64,000 nt of DNA from Metabacillus sediminilitoris (lineage in GTDB: Bacteria > Bacillota > Bacilli > Bacillales > Bacillaceae). Shown here piece by piece: positions 8,365-18,535 of this stretch. The stretch covers positions 1,435,501 through 1,499,500 of the forward strand of contig NZ_CP046266.1 in NCBI RefSeq assembly GCF_009720625.1. The letters run 5' to 3'. The translations under genes and the position numbers were made by a program. The notes under the pieces were generated by a model. The model made no database searches and was not told the DNA's origin. It worked only from the letters and a program-made list of their open reading frames with translations. Numbering within the stretch: the stretch's first letter is position 1; the number at the start of each line of letters is the position of its first letter.

Positions 8365-9167
8365 TTCTCTTTTTAGCTGGTACAAGTGATGCTAGAGCAT
8401 TGGCCATGACCATAAAAGAAGCAGGATACAGTATTCTGACAACCGTTGTTACAGAAAATGCAGGAAATGAAATGCAAAAGGTCGGCTTAGATGTTTTTGT
8501 TGGAAGACTAACCCATCAGGATTTTGTGAGCATGATTCAAGAAAAAGGCTTCAAAGCTGTTGTTGATGCTAGTCACCCTTTTGCTGAAGAGGCAAGTAAA
8601 AATGCCCTTTTAGGTGCAAAAGAAGCGGGAATTCCTTATATCCGCTATGAGCGTGAGTCACAATCTTATCACCACCCTAAAATTACATTGGTTGAAAACT
8701 ATGATCAGGCTGCAGAGCTAGCGGCTGAAAAAAAGGGTGTCATCATGCTAACAACCGGAAGTAAAACATTAGAAACATTTACTCGTAGGTTGTTGGATCA
8801 ACCAGATATACGTGTGATTGCTCGTATGCTACCGAGGAAAGACAACATGGAAAAATGCGAAAAGCTTGGGTTTCCACAAAAAGACATTGTCGCCATTCAA
8901 GGCCCTTTTACAAAGGAATTTAATTCTGCTTTATACAAGCAATATGGCGTAACAACTATGGTCACAAAGGAAAGTGGGAAAGCTGGCTCTGTTGATGAAA
9001 AATTAGAAGCTGCCTTAGAGCTAGGAATTGAAACAATCATGATCCAAAGACCAAAGATTCAATATGGAAATGCCTTTTCCGATTTTCCGAGTGTTCTCAG
9101 CCATTTGAAAAAGATTTTTACGAAAGAAAATGTTGAAGCAATAGGAGGAGTAAAAGATGGATTTTAA
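8361..9167 (+). CDS. cbiJ: Cobalt-precorrin-6A reductase
   Basis: NAD(P)H-dependent reduction of the macrocycle in the anaerobic pathway. The N-terminus MILFLAGTSDARALAMTIKEAGY is the characteristic CbiJ/CobK nucleotide-binding start, and DASHPFAEEASKNA near residue 70 is another family signature. At 268 residues it has the usual length. The start overlaps the cbiX stop by four bases (ATGA), so translation is probably coupled. It also overlaps the start of cbiC by 11 bases. Confidence 0.93.
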   Translation: MILFLAGTSDARALAMTIKEAGYSILTTVVTENAGNEMQKVGLDVFVGRLTHQDFVSMIQEKGFKAVVDASHPFAEEASKNALLGAKEAGIPYIRYERESQSYHHPKITLVENYDQAAELAAEKKGVIMLTTGSKTLETFTRRLLDQPDIRVIARMLPRKDNMEKCEKLGFPQKDIVAIQGPFTKEFNSALYKQYGVTTMVTKESGKAGSVDEKLEAALELGIETIMIQRPKIQYGNAFSDFPSVLSHLKKIFTKENVEAIGGVKDGF

Positions 9168-9804
9168 AACAGAATTTAAACCACTTACCGTTCAACCACA
9201 AGAAATTGAAGGGATTAGCTTTAATATGATTGATTCAGAATTTGGAGATCATTCCTTTACAGATGAACAATACAAAGTCGTTCAACGTGTTGTCCATGCA
9301 TCTGCTGATTTTGATTTAGGTCATAGTATGCAATTTCATAATAAAGCGATTCAAGCAGGAATTAATGCCATTCGTAATGGAGAACAAGTATATGCGGATG
9401 TTCAAATGATTTTAGCTGGGGTAAGTAAAGGAAGAATTGAAAAGCATGGCGGTGGGGTACATGTCTTCATTTCAGATCCAGATGTCATGAAAGAAGCGAA
9501 ACGCTTAAATACGACTCGCGCTATTATATCAGTGAGAAAAGCCATCACGCAATTTGACGGTGGAATCTTTGCAATTGGGAATGCACCAACAGCTTTACTT
9601 GAATTAATTCGATTAATTAAAGAAGGGGAAGCAAAGCCAAGTTTAGTTATTGGATTACCAGTTGGATTTGTGTCTGCACCAGAATCAAAAGAAGAATTAG
9701 CAAAATTAGATGTACCATTTATTACGAATGTAGGTAGAAAAGGTGGTAGTACGGTCACGGTTGCAGCGTTAAATGCAATTTCTCTTCTTGCAGATAAGGA
9801 ATAA
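9157..9804 (+). CDS. cbiC: Cobalt-precorrin-8 methylmutase
   Basis: Moves the C11 methyl group to C12, giving cobyrinate. The sequence carries the CbiC/CobH signature: ASADFDLGHSMQFHNKAI with a downstream catalytic-type histidine region (EKHGGGVHVFISDP), NAPTALLELI and the C-terminal GLPVGFVSAPESKEEL. The 215 residues match the family length. A GGAGG ribosome site lies inside the end of cbiJ, and cbiD starts three bases after the stop. Confidence 0.94.
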   Translation: MDFKTEFKPLTVQPQEIEGISFNMIDSEFGDHSFTDEQYKVVQRVVHASADFDLGHSMQFHNKAIQAGINAIRNGEQVYADVQMILAGVSKGRIEKHGGGVHVFISDPDVMKEAKRLNTTRAIISVRKAITQFDGGIFAIGNAPTALLELIRLIKEGEAKPSLVIGLPVGFVSAPESKEELAKLDVPFITNVGRKGGSTVTVAALNAISLLADKE

Positions 9805-9807
9805 GCA

Positions 9808-10926
9808 ATGGACGGAAAAGCCAAAAAGAAAGATAAGAAAGAAATGCGTTCAGGCTATACAACAGGTGCATGTGCAACGGCCACTACAAAAGCGGCCTTG
9901 CTTGCACTAATCACTGGCGAACAACAAACAGAAAGCACGATTTATTTGCCGGTAGGGAAGTTTGCTACGTTTGAAATGGAAAGCTGTGTAATCGAGTCCG
10001 ATTTTGCAGAAGCAGGGACGATTAAGGACGCTGGTGATGATCCTGATGCCACACACGGTGCACTTATTAAATCGACCGTATCTTGGAGTGATAAGCCCGG
10101 AATCTTACTTGATGGCGGAATTGGTGTTGGTCGTGTGACAAAGGATGGACTTCCCGTCCCTGTAGGTGAAGCAGCGATTAACCCTGTCCCAAGGAAAATG
10201 ATTCTTGAAACAGCCGAGGAAGTTCTTACAACCCATGGGATTACTGGAGGCATTTCCATTATCATATCCGTTCCTGATGGAGAAAAAATGGCGGGAAAAA
10301 CTTTAAATAAACGCCTCGGTATTATTGGTGGGATTTCCATTTTAGGGACGAGAGGCACCGTTATTCCATTTTCAAGCTCTGCATACATGGCAAGTATCGT
10401 TCAAGCGATTAGTGTAGCACGGGCTAGTCAATGTGAGCATGTTGTCATCACAACGGGTGGACGAAGTGAAAAATATGGGATGCAGCAATATCCAGATCTT
10501 CCAGAAGAAGCATTTATTGAAATGGGAGACTTTGTAGGTTTTACTCTTAAACAATGCAAACGCCAGGGAATAAAGAAGGTATCGCTTGTCGGAATGATGG
10601 GGAAATTTTCGAAGGTGGCCCAAGGAGTCATGATGGTCCATTCAAAAAGTGCACCGGTTGACTTCAACTTCCTTGCGAATGTAGCGATGGAAGCAGGAGT
10701 AGACGATCAAGAGCTACTTGAGATGCTTAAACAAGCAAACACCGCATCACAAGTAGGAGACTTACTTTTTGAAAATGGCTACCACAACTTTTTCACTCTG
10801 CTTTGTACCTATTGCTGTTCATCCGGATTAAAGGAAATTGGTGGCGGAATCTCGATTGAAACAAGTTTGTACACAATGAAGGGTACATTACTTGGAAAGG
10901 CAGGAAAACATGACGGAGAAAATTAA
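9808..10926 (+). CDS. cbiD: Cobalt-precorrin-5B C1-methyltransferase
   Basis: Methylates C1 using SAM after loss of the two-carbon fragment. The start of the domain, [22 protein letters not shown], is the defining CbiD signature, and DDPDATHGA follows near residue 90. The 372-residue length is normal. It starts three bases after cbiC and overlaps the beginning of cbiET. No feature unlike the rest of the operon was seen. Confidence 0.95.
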   Translation: MDGKAKKKDKKEMRSGYTTGACATATTKAALLALITGEQQTESTIYLPVGKFATFEMESCVIESDFAEAGTIKDAGDDPDATHGALIKSTVSWSDKPGILLDGGIGVGRVTKDGLPVPVGEAAINPVPRKMILETAEEVLTTHGITGGISIIISVPDGEKMAGKTLNKRLGIIGGISILGTRGTVIPFSSSAYMASIVQAISVARASQCEHVVITTGGRSEKYGMQQYPDLPEEAFIEMGDFVGFTLKQCKRQGIKKVSLVGMMGKFSKVAQGVMMVHSKSAPVDFNFLANVAMEAGVDDQELLEMLKQANTASQVGDLLFENGYHNFFTLLCTYCCSSGLKEIGGGISIETSLYTMKGTLLGKAGKHDGEN

Positions 10927-12121
10927 GGTAATTGGAATAGGAGACGATGGCAAACAAAGTCTTCTTCCAATCTATGAAAAATGGATTTACGAGAGTGATG
11001 TAATTGTAGGGGGAGAGCGACAACTTTCATTTTTTCAAGATTTTCACGGAGAAAAAATGATGATTAAAGGTGGATTATCGTCACTTGTCACGAAACTAGA
11101 AACTGAAAAGAGAAACGTCGTTGTCCTCGCTTCAGGTGATCCTTTATTTTATGGAATTGGTAGCTACCTAGGGAAAAAGCTAAATGTGGAAGTTTATCCT
11201 TATTTAAGTTCCCTACAACAAGCTTTTGCAAAGATAAATGAAAGCTGGCAGGACGCCTATATTGTAAGTGTTCATGGAAGAAGCATGAAAGGTCTTGCCC
11301 AGCGAATTAATGGGCGTGAAAAAGTTGCTCTTCTCACTGATGCTACAAACAGTCCTTCTCAGATTGCAGGCTATTTACGCTCTTTTGGAATGAAAGAATA
11401 TAAGGCATTTGTTGCGGAAAATCTTGGTGGAAGAAACGAGCGTTATGCCTTTTACGAGCTAGAGGAAATGGAAAACGTGGAGTTCTCTCCCTTAAATGTT
11501 GTCATTTTAAAAAAGACTTCTGTAGGAAAAACATGGTCGTTTGGAATTGATGATGAGGAATTTCATCAAAGAAAACCTGAAAAAGGACTATTAACAAAAA
11601 AAGAAATTAGAACGCTTAGTTTAAGTGAAATGAAGCTATCTTCAAAGAGTATTGTTTGGGATATTGGCACTTGCACGGGTTCAGTGGCAATTGAGGCCTG
11701 TTTGATCGCAAAAGAGGGACAGGTATATGCGATTGAAAAAAATGACCACGATTTAGAAAACTGTCGTTTAAATATGCAGAAATTTAGAACGGATTTTACA
11801 GTTGTTCAAGGTAAAGCACCGGACAAATTGGAGGAGTTTCCAGACCCTGATGCTATTTTTATCGGAGGAACAGCAGGTGGGATGGAGGAAATTCTATCTA
11901 TTTGCTGCGCCCGCTTAAAGCAGGGCGGAAGAATCGTGTTAAATGCCGTTACAATTGAAAATTTATCACAAGCTGTTGAGGGATTTAAACGTAATGGCTT
12001 TGAGGTCAACATTACCCTTTCACAAATTTCAAGGAGCAAACCAATTTTAAATCTCACTCGATTCGATGCCTTAAATCCAATCTATATTATTACTGCAAAG
12101 CATAAGGAAGGGGAAAAATGA
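10910..12121 (+). CDS. cbiET: CbiE/CbiT fusion: C5,C15-methyltransferase/decarboxylase
   Basis: Two enzymes in one chain. Residues 1 to about 200 form the CbiE methylase ([26 protein letters not shown]). Residues from about 205 form CbiT, a class-I SAM methyltransferase/decarboxylase with the SAM loop [15 protein letters not shown] and [14 protein letters not shown] chose the ATG at 10910 because it has a suitably spaced AAAGGCAGG site inside the end of cbiD; a TTG at 10892 is the alternative. The stop overlaps the cbiL start (ATGATGA). The fusion is the usual form in bacilli. Confidence 0.93.
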   Translation: MTEKIKVIGIGDDGKQSLLPIYEKWIYESDVIVGGERQLSFFQDFHGEKMMIKGGLSSLVTKLETEKRNVVVLASGDPLFYGIGSYLGKKLNVEVYPYLSSLQQAFAKINESWQDAYIVSVHGRSMKGLAQRINGREKVALLTDATNSPSQIAGYLRSFGMKEYKAFVAENLGGRNERYAFYELEEMENVEFSPLNVVILKKTSVGKTWSFGIDDEEFHQRKPEKGLLTKKEIRTLSLSEMKLSSKSIVWDIGTCTGSVAIEACLIAKEGQVYAIEKNDHDLENCRLNMQKFRTDFTVVQGKAPDKLEEFPDPDAIFIGGTAGGMEEILSICCARLKQGGRIVLNAVTIENLSQAVEGFKRNGFEVNITLSQISRSKPILNLTRFDALNPIYIITAKHKEGEK

Positions 12122-12822
12122 TGATAGGAACGTTATACGGTTTAGGTGTAGGACCAGGAGATCCTGAGCTTTTAACAGTGAAAGCCTTTCGTAAGCTAAA
12201 AGAAGCTCCTGTTATTGCGTATCCGAAAAAAAGAAAAGGCAGCAAAAGCTACGCCCAACGAATTATTGATGTATACATAACACCTGGAGAAAAGGAAATG
12301 TTAGGACTCGTCTTTCCTATGACAAAGGATCCAGACATTCTTGAACGGGAATGGTCCAATACGGTAGAACTTGTATGGGAAAAGCTTAAAACAGGCAAGG
12401 ATGTTGCGTTTGTAACAGAAGGAGATCCTCTACTATACAGTACGTTTATTCATATGATGAACCTTGTAAAAGAACGCTACCCAGAGGTGAACATCCAAAC
12501 AGTTCCTGGCATTTCATCCATCAATGGTGCTGCTTCAAGACTAGGAATTGCCTTAGCAGAAGGAGATGACCATGTTGCCATCATTCCTGCAAGAGACGAC
12601 TATGAAACAATGAAAAAAGCCATTGTCGAGAATGATTGTGTGATTTTCATTAAAGTCGCGAAGGTAATGGATCTAATGCTGCAAATTTTACGTGAGCTAG
12701 ATTTAGTTGAAAAAGCATCCGTTGTTACAAAGGTAACATCTGATGAAGAAATCATTTGGGACATTCAAGAGTTAGACCGAGCAGAACTCGAATATTTAAC
12801 ATTAATGGTGGTGAGAAAATAA
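12118..12822 (+). CDS. cbiL: Cobalt-factor II C20-methyltransferase
   Basis: SAM-dependent methylation at C20, an early step of the anaerobic branch. The N-terminal [20 protein letters not shown] loop, [13 protein letters not shown] near residue 100 and [12 protein letters not shown] mark the tetrapyrrole methylase fold; [17 protein letters not shown] is typical of CbiL. At 234 residues it is full length. Its stop TAATG overlaps the cbiF start. Confidence 0.93.
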   Translation: MMIGTLYGLGVGPGDPELLTVKAFRKLKEAPVIAYPKKRKGSKSYAQRIIDVYITPGEKEMLGLVFPMTKDPDILEREWSNTVELVWEKLKTGKDVAFVTEGDPLLYSTFIHMMNLVKERYPEVNIQTVPGISSINGAASRLGIALAEGDDHVAIIPARDDYETMKKAIVENDCVIFIKVAKVMDLMLQILRELDLVEKASVVTKVTSDEEIIWDIQELDRAELEYLTLMVVRK

Positions 12823-13595
12823 TGAAAATCACAATCATAGGGGCTGGGCCAGGAGATCCTGATTTAATTACCGTAAAAGGGTTAAAGCTTCTTCAAGAGG
12901 CCGACGTGGTATTATATGCTGATTCGTTAGTGAATACGGAACTGATTGAAAAAGCAAAACCTGAAGCAGAAGTCATTAAAACTGCAGGCATGCACCTTGA
13001 AGAAATGGTGGAAGTGATGGTGGACCGCGTTCAGGAAGGAAAGAAGGTAGTTCGTGTCCATACTGGAGATCCTGCCGTTTATGGTGCAATCATGGAGCAA
13101 ATTGCAATTTTAAACCAAAAAGATATTCATGTTGAAATCATTCCTGGCGTAAGCTCTGTTTTTGCATCAGCCGCTGCCTTAGGTGCAGAGCTAACTATTC
13201 CTGAACTTACCCAAACAGTTATTCTGACTCGTGCAGAAGGGAGAACACCCGTCCCAGATGCTGAGAAACTAAGAGATTTAGCAAAGCACAATTGTACAAT
13301 TGCGTTGTTTTTAAGTGCAACACTCACCAAAAAGATTGTTAAAGAATTTTTAGATGCGGGATGGAGTAAGGATACACCTGTAGGAGTCGTGTACAAAGCA
13401 ACATGGCCTGATCAAAAAATTGTCCGATCAACACTAGAGTACCTTGATGACGATATGCGAACAAATGGAATACGTAAACAAGCGATGATTTTAGCTGGTT
13501 GGGCTCTTGATCAAAACATTCATCAAAAGGACTTTAAATCAAAGCTTTATGATAAAGCCTTCACTCATGGTTTTCGAAAAGGAGTGAAAGAATGA
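12822..13595 (+). CDS. cbiF: Cobalt-precorrin-4 C11-methyltransferase
   Basis: SAM-dependent methylation at C11. Motifs are IIGAGPGDPDLITVKG at the N-terminus, RVHTGDPAVYGAIMEQ, EIIPGVSSVFASAAAL, and LTRAEGRTPVP, which separates CbiF/CobM from other methylases. I use the ATG at 12822, which overlaps the cbiL stop by one base and has a GGTGGTGAG site, giving 257 residues; the frame extends upstream inside cbiL but that part is not family-like. The stop overlaps the cbiG start. Confidence 0.94.
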   Translation: MKITIIGAGPGDPDLITVKGLKLLQEADVVLYADSLVNTELIEKAKPEAEVIKTAGMHLEEMVEVMVDRVQEGKKVVRVHTGDPAVYGAIMEQIAILNQKDIHVEIIPGVSSVFASAAALGAELTIPELTQTVILTRAEGRTPVPDAEKLRDLAKHNCTIALFLSATLTKKIVKEFLDAGWSKDTPVGVVYKATWPDQKIVRSTLEYLDDDMRTNGIRKQAMILAGWALDQNIHQKDFKSKLYDKAFTHGFRKGVKE

Positions 13596-14716
13596 CACTT
13601 GTTTTAGAAGAAGGAAAACCAGTCAAACTGAACCATAATGGAACATATGCGATTGTGGCCATCACGAAGCACGGCGTAGAGTTAGCACGCCATTTACAGG
13701 CGAACTTTCATCAAACTGATTTATTTTACATGAGTAAGTTTGAAAAGGGAGATGAAAGTGATCGAAACATTTCTCTATTTGAAGGAAATGTCCGAATGCT
13801 TCTACCTTCCCTTTTTCAATCCTATAAAGGGATTATTATGATTATTTCTTTAGGTGCTGTCGTTCGAATGATTGCTCCTCTTTTAAAGGATAAAAAATCC
13901 GACCCTGCTGTTGTTGTCATCGATGATAAAGGAAAGCATGTGATTAGCGTTTTATCCGGTCATTTAGGTGGGGCAAACGAGCTAACAAGGGAAGTAGCTG
14001 AATTGTTGCAGGCAACACCAGTCATAACAACTGCTTCAGACGTCCAAAAAACTATTCCTGTTGATTTATTTGGAAGTCGCTTTGGCTGGGTTTGGGAAAG
14101 TGCAGATAAATTAACACCTGTTAGTGCATCTGTTGTCAATGAGGAACACGTTGCCATTATCCAAGAATCAGGCGAAAAAGAATGGTGGACATATGATAAG
14201 CCACTTCCAGAAACGCTAAAAATCTATCCAACGATAAAAAATGCCATTGAAGCGAAGCCAAAAGCAGCCCTTGTTGTGACACACCGAAATTTGACTGAGG
14301 ATGAACAAGTTATTCTTCAAAACGGAGTTCTTTATCGACCAAAGGTGATTGTCCTTGGTATTGGTTGTAACCGTGGAACGTCAAAGGAAGAAATAGAACA
14401 AGTCATCCTAGATACTTTACAGGAATTACAGTTTTCTATCAAAAGCGTGAAAGCGATTTGTTCCATTGATCTGAAAAAAGATGAAGAAGGAATCATTGAG
14501 GTCGCACAAAAATATCAATGGGAATTTATGTGTTATACAGCTGAAGAACTAAATACAGTTCAATTGGAGCTTCCCTCTGAAACGGTTTATAAATTTACGG
14601 GCGCGTATGGGGTGAGTGAACCTGCTGCCCGCTTATACAGTGGTACACACTCTCTTTCACTCACAAAGAAAAAATCAGGGAATGTAACGATATCTGTCGG
14701 AATTATTTCTTATTAG
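13592..14716 (+). CDS. cbiG: Cobalt-precorrin-5A hydrolase
   Basis: Opens the ring lactone and releases the two-carbon fragment as acetaldehyde. The N-terminal half has AIVAITKHGVELARHL and IISLGAVVRMIAPLLKDKKSDPAVVVIDDKG; the middle has VISVLSGHLGGANELTREVAE; the C-terminal CbiG_C part has LGIGCNRGTSKEEIE and GVSEPAARL. All three CbiG segments are therefore present in 374 residues. The start overlaps the cbiF stop (ATGA) and has a GGAGTG site. Confidence 0.93.
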   Translation: MTLVLEEGKPVKLNHNGTYAIVAITKHGVELARHLQANFHQTDLFYMSKFEKGDESDRNISLFEGNVRMLLPSLFQSYKGIIMIISLGAVVRMIAPLLKDKKSDPAVVVIDDKGKHVISVLSGHLGGANELTREVAELLQATPVITTASDVQKTIPVDLFGSRFGWVWESADKLTPVSASVVNEEHVAIIQESGEKEWWTYDKPLPETLKIYPTIKNAIEAKPKAALVVTHRNLTEDEQVILQNGVLYRPKVIVLGIGCNRGTSKEEIEQVILDTLQELQFSIKSVKAICSIDLKKDEEGIIEVAQKYQWEFMCYTAEELNTVQLELPSETVYKFTGAYGVSEPAARLYSGTHSLSLTKKKSGNVTISVGIISY

Positions 14717-14734
14717 AGAGGTGGAATTTATTAG

Positions 14735-16111
14735 GTGACTAATCGAAGAATCGTGATTGCTGGAACCGGAAGTGGCGTTGGAAAAACAACCGTAACAATC
14801 GGTTTAATGTCAGCATTAAGAAAAAAAGGGTTAACTGTTCAAGGGTTTAAATGTGGGCCAGATTATATTGATCCTTCTTATCATACAGCTGTTACAAATC
14901 GAGTATCTCGCAACCTTGATAGCTGGATGCTTTCCAAAGAGATGGTGTTGGATATCTTTACTCACGGAAGCAAAGGGTCAGATATCTCGATCATGGAAGG
15001 TGTAATGGGCTTTTACGATGGCAAAGATCCAAGAACAGATGAAGGAAGTACGGCTGAAATTAGCATAATTACTGAAAGTCCTGTTTTACTTGTTGTGAAC
15101 TGTGCTAGCATGGCTCGAAGTGCAGCTGCCATTGTAAAAGGATTTCAGTTGCTTTCAAAAGGTCCAAATATTGTTGGTGTTATAGCGAACAAAGTTGGAA
15201 GTGAAGGTCATTTTAAGCTAGTAAAAACTGCAATTGAGCAGGAATGTAATGTGCCTGTTATTGGTTATTTAAAACGTGAGCTTGACATTGAAATACCAGA
15301 AAGACATCTCGGGCTCATCCCTTCTATTGAAAGAGGAGAGCTAGATTCTTTTTTTGAAAAATTAGGTGACCTCGTCCTAGAAACAGTAGATATCGATCAC
15401 TTGCTTGAATTATCTCAAGCAGGTCCAATTGATACAGAAATAACCACTTCTCTTTTTGAAAAAAAGCATGAGAATTCTGTGAAAATTGCTGTAGCAAAGG
15501 ATGCTGCCTTCAATTTCTATTACCCTGAAAATCTTGAAATCTTAGAAGCTCAAGGGGCTGAGCTTGTTTATTTTTCTCCACTAGCTAATGAACCATTACC
15601 AGAAAATATAGATGGTCTTTATATCGGTGGAGGATTTCCAGAGGAGTTCGCAAAGGAGCTTTCAGAAAGTCATATTGCGAAACAAACGATCAAGTATGCT
15701 ATTGAACAGGGGTTACCAACACTTGCTGAATGTGGGGGATTTATGTTCCTGACCGATTCAATTGAAACAACAGATGGTAATCGTTATGAAATGGTCGGAA
15801 TCATTTCGGGAGTTGCGAAGATGCACACGAAAAGAGTAGCACTAGGCTATCGAGAAATTAGTGGGCGACAGGGCAATTTCCTTATCAATGAAAATCAGAA
15901 AGCAAGAGGTCACGAGTTCCATTACTCAACCTTTGAACCAAATAAGGAGATTCAGCACGCCTATGAAACAAAAGGAATGAGAGGCACAAAGCTTGAAGGC
16001 TGCTTAACACATCATGTTGTTGCAGGATATACTCATTTTCATTTTGCTTCCTGTCCAGCATTAGTCGGAAACTGGATCAAGTTTTGTAAGGAGATAAAAG
16101 CATATGGGTAA
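14735..16111 (+). CDS. cbiA: Cobyrinate a,c-diamide synthase
   Basis: ATP-dependent amidation of the a and c side chains of cobyrinate with glutamine as nitrogen source. The N-terminal P-loop domain shows VIAGTGSGVGKTTVTIGLM and FKCGPDYIDPSYH; the C-terminal glutamine amidotransferase domain shows IGGGFPEEFA and the nucleophile region LAECGGFMFL. The start is a GTG with a GAGAGGTGG site. The 458 residues fit the family. It overlaps cbiP by eight bases, which encodes the related second amidation enzyme. Confidence 0.94.
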   Translation: MTNRRIVIAGTGSGVGKTTVTIGLMSALRKKGLTVQGFKCGPDYIDPSYHTAVTNRVSRNLDSWMLSKEMVLDIFTHGSKGSDISIMEGVMGFYDGKDPRTDEGSTAEISIITESPVLLVVNCASMARSAAAIVKGFQLLSKGPNIVGVIANKVGSEGHFKLVKTAIEQECNVPVIGYLKRELDIEIPERHLGLIPSIERGELDSFFEKLGDLVLETVDIDHLLELSQAGPIDTEITTSLFEKKHENSVKIAVAKDAAFNFYYPENLEILEAQGAELVYFSPLANEPLPENIDGLYIGGGFPEEFAKELSESHIAKQTIKYAIEQGLPTLAECGGFMFLTDSIETTDGNRYEMVGIISGVAKMHTKRVALGYREISGRQGNFLINENQKARGHEFHYSTFEPNKEIQHAYETKGMRGTKLEGCLTHHVVAGYTHFHFASCPALVGNWIKFCKEIKAYG

Positions 16112-17621
16112 AGCGTTACCTATCATGTTTCAGGGCACCCATTCTGATGCAGGAAAAAGTGTGATTGTCACAGCATTTTGCCGGATCTTTGCTCAAGATG
16201 GATACAAAACAGCCCCTTTTAAATCACAAAACATGGCATTAAACTCTTATATCACGATTGACGGCAAGGAAATTGGGCGGGCACAGGGTGTTCAAGCGGA
16301 AGCTGCATTTATCCAAGCAACCACCGATATGAATCCGATCTTAATTAAACCAAATCGCGAGTATGAATCCCAAATCGTTGTACATGGAAAGCCCTATAAA
16401 AATATGGAAGCTGGCGAATATCGAAAAACCTTTTTTTCAACTGGCTTGAAATTAATCGAGGAGTCTCTTACACATCTCTCACATACATTTGACCGAATTG
16501 TTATAGAAGGTGCTGGTAGTCCAGCAGAGATTAATTTAAACGATCGTGAGCTCGTTAATATGCGGGTAGCTAGAATGGCGAATGCACCTGTGGTTTTAAT
16601 TGGAGATATTGAAAAGGGTGGGGTATTTGCAAGCTTAGTTGGAACACTTCAGCTACTTGAACCTGAAGACCATGATCGAATCATTGGGGTAATCATTAAT
16701 AAGTTTAGAGGAGACGTTCGCTTACTTGAGCCAGGTCTTAAATGGTTTGAAGAATACACAGGGAAACGAGTATTAGGCGTCATTCCTTATCTTCCCCATT
16801 TAAATATAGATGCGGAGGACTCTGTCATTTTAAGTCAATATACTTCAGCGTTAAATCACGAAAAAGAAATCGATATTGCGGTCATTCAATACCCGAAAAT
16901 TTCGAATTTCACGGATGTTGATCCTTTTTTCCAGGAACAAGACTGTCATGTTCGATTTATTACAAGAGAAGAACAGCTAAAGCAGCCAGATCTAGTGATT
17001 TTGCCTGGGAGTAAAAATACGTTAGAGGACCTGCAATTTTTAAGAGAGAGTGGAATTGCTCAAAGGTTACTAGACCTATATCAAAAAAAGCGATGCTATA
17101 TCTTTGGTATTTGTGGTGGTTATCAAATGCTGGGATCTGAAATTCATGATCCAGATGCGGTTGAGTCTCCCCATCGATTTATGAATGCTCTCGGGTTGTT
17201 CCCTTTAACAACGACGATGACTAAAGAAAAAACGACCATGCTTTCAGAGGGAGAGCTAGTATTTAATCAAAAATCCTTTCGTGTAAAAGGTTATGAGATT
17301 CATATGGGTGAAACCAACAATAAAGGAGATCATGAGCCGTTCATTCAGTCTTCTGATCGCATTGACGGTTGTAAAACTTCAAATGATCAAGTAATAGGAA
17401 CATATTTTCACGGAATTTTTCATAATGATTCCTTTCGCACAGAGTACCTAAATACGATTCGCAAAAGAAAGGGGCTACCCCCAATTGAAGATCGTATTTC
17501 CTTCAACCGTTTGCGTGAGGAAGCTTTCGATCGGTTAGCTGTTCATGTTCGTAAGCATGTTGATATGGATGTGATTCAACAGGAAATGGAGAATTTCCAT
17601 CAAAGGAGTTTACCTCTATGA
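16104..17621 (+). CDS. cbiP: Cobyric acid synthase
   Basis: Amidates side chains b, d, e and g of adenosylcobyrinate diamide. It shows MFQGTHSDAGKSVIVTAFCR (P-loop), FKSQNMALNSYITIDGKEIGRAQ and the glutamine amidotransferase core FGICGGYQMLG with VIGTYFHGIFHN at the C-terminus. The 505 residues are normal length. The ATG overlaps the end of cbiA and has an AAGGAG site. In the published B. megaterium operon cbiP is not at this position, so this is a local difference in an otherwise matching gene order. Confidence 0.95.
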   Translation: MGKALPIMFQGTHSDAGKSVIVTAFCRIFAQDGYKTAPFKSQNMALNSYITIDGKEIGRAQGVQAEAAFIQATTDMNPILIKPNREYESQIVVHGKPYKNMEAGEYRKTFFSTGLKLIEESLTHLSHTFDRIVIEGAGSPAEINLNDRELVNMRVARMANAPVVLIGDIEKGGVFASLVGTLQLLEPEDHDRIIGVIINKFRGDVRLLEPGLKWFEEYTGKRVLGVIPYLPHLNIDAEDSVILSQYTSALNHEKEIDIAVIQYPKISNFTDVDPFFQEQDCHVRFITREEQLKQPDLVILPGSKNTLEDLQFLRESGIAQRLLDLYQKKRCYIFGICGGYQMLGSEIHDPDAVESPHRFMNALGLFPLTTTMTKEKTTMLSEGELVFNQKSFRVKGYEIHMGETNNKGDHEPFIQSSDRIDGCKTSNDQVIGTYFHGIFHNDSFRTEYLNTIRKRKGLPPIEDRISFNRLREEAFDRLAVHVRKHVDMDVIQQEMENFHQRSLPL

Positions 17622-17683
17622 TGCATTCTTATCCTGACATTCCATTATTAAATAAACAAGTACAGAGCTACATTTATCCTTAA
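17618..17683 (+). other. Translationally coupled 21-codon micro-ORF
   Basis: ATGATG overlaps the cbiP stop and is preceded by AAAGGAG at a good distance. The frame gives MMHSYPDIPLLNKQVQSYIY plus P, then TAA. It fills the otherwise odd 131-base gap between cbiP and cobA. It may be the start of a lost gene or a coupling peptide; I do not recognise it. Confidence 0.35.
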
Positions 17684-17752
17684 AGAAATGGTGACATTTC
17701 AATCAGCAGGTATCACAAATAATCAGTAATTGAATAGAAGAGAGGGAAGATT

Positions 17753-18535
17753 TTGACCAAAGGAAATGTTTATCTAGTAGGGGCAGGACCAGGGGATCCG
17801 AAATTAATTACCGTCTATGGATTAGAGTGTATCCAAAAATCAGACGTCATTTTATATGATCGATTAGTGAATAAAAAATTATTAGACCATGCAAGACCTG
17901 ACGCAGAATTAATTTTTTGTGGGAAATTGCCTGGAAAGCATGAGTTGATTCAAGAACAAATTCATGAGCTTTTAGTTGAAAAAGCTTTAGACGGGAAAGT
18001 AGTTACTCGCTTAAAAGGTGGAGACCCATGTGTTTTTGGTCGAGTTGGCGAAGAAGCAGAAGTACTGGCTGATCATGATATTACATTTGAAATCGTCCCG
18101 GGCATTACGTCAGGTATTGCTGCACCTGCTTATGCTGGAATCACTGTTACACATCGAGATTATGCCTCTTCATTTGCCATTGTGACAGGTCATGGACGTG
18201 CCGAAAAACAAGAGGATCATCTTAATTGGGCCGCACTTGCGCAAGGTATTGATACAATTGCCTTTTATATGGGTGTGGGCAACTTACATTATATATGCAA
18301 AAAGCTTATCGAAAACGGAAAAAAAACGGATACACCAGTTGCTGTTATTCAATGGGGAACAACGGAAAAACAAAAAACTATAACAGGGACACTAAGCTCA
18401 ATCGAAAAGTCAGTACAGCTGGCTGGAATAAAGCACCCTTCCATTATTATTGTTGGTGAGGTTGTAAACCTACGCCAAAAAATTAAATGGTTTGAAGAAA
18501 TGAGTCAAGATTATAAGGAGGAGATTGAGGCATGA
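17753..18535 (+). CDS. cobA: Uroporphyrinogen-III C-methyltransferase
   Basis: Makes precorrin-2 from uroporphyrinogen III, the branch point into sirohaem and B12. Motifs are VYLVGAGPGDPKLITVYG, the Asp-Arg signature VILYDRLVNKKLL, RLKGGDPCVFGRVGEE, and EIVPGITSGIAAPAYAGI. At 260 residues it is the single-function methylase, without the CysG dehydrogenase/ferrochelatase domain. The start is TTG with GAGAGGGAAG upstream. The corresponding gene in the B. megaterium operon was called cysG(A). Confidence 0.94.
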   Translation: MTKGNVYLVGAGPGDPKLITVYGLECIQKSDVILYDRLVNKKLLDHARPDAELIFCGKLPGKHELIQEQIHELLVEKALDGKVVTRLKGGDPCVFGRVGEEAEVLADHDITFEIVPGITSGIAAPAYAGITVTHRDYASSFAIVTGHGRAEKQEDHLNWAALAQGIDTIAFYMGVGNLHYICKKLIENGKKTDTPVAVIQWGTTEKQKTITGTLSSIEKSVQLAGIKHPSIIIVGEVVNLRQKIKWFEEMSQDYKEEIEA

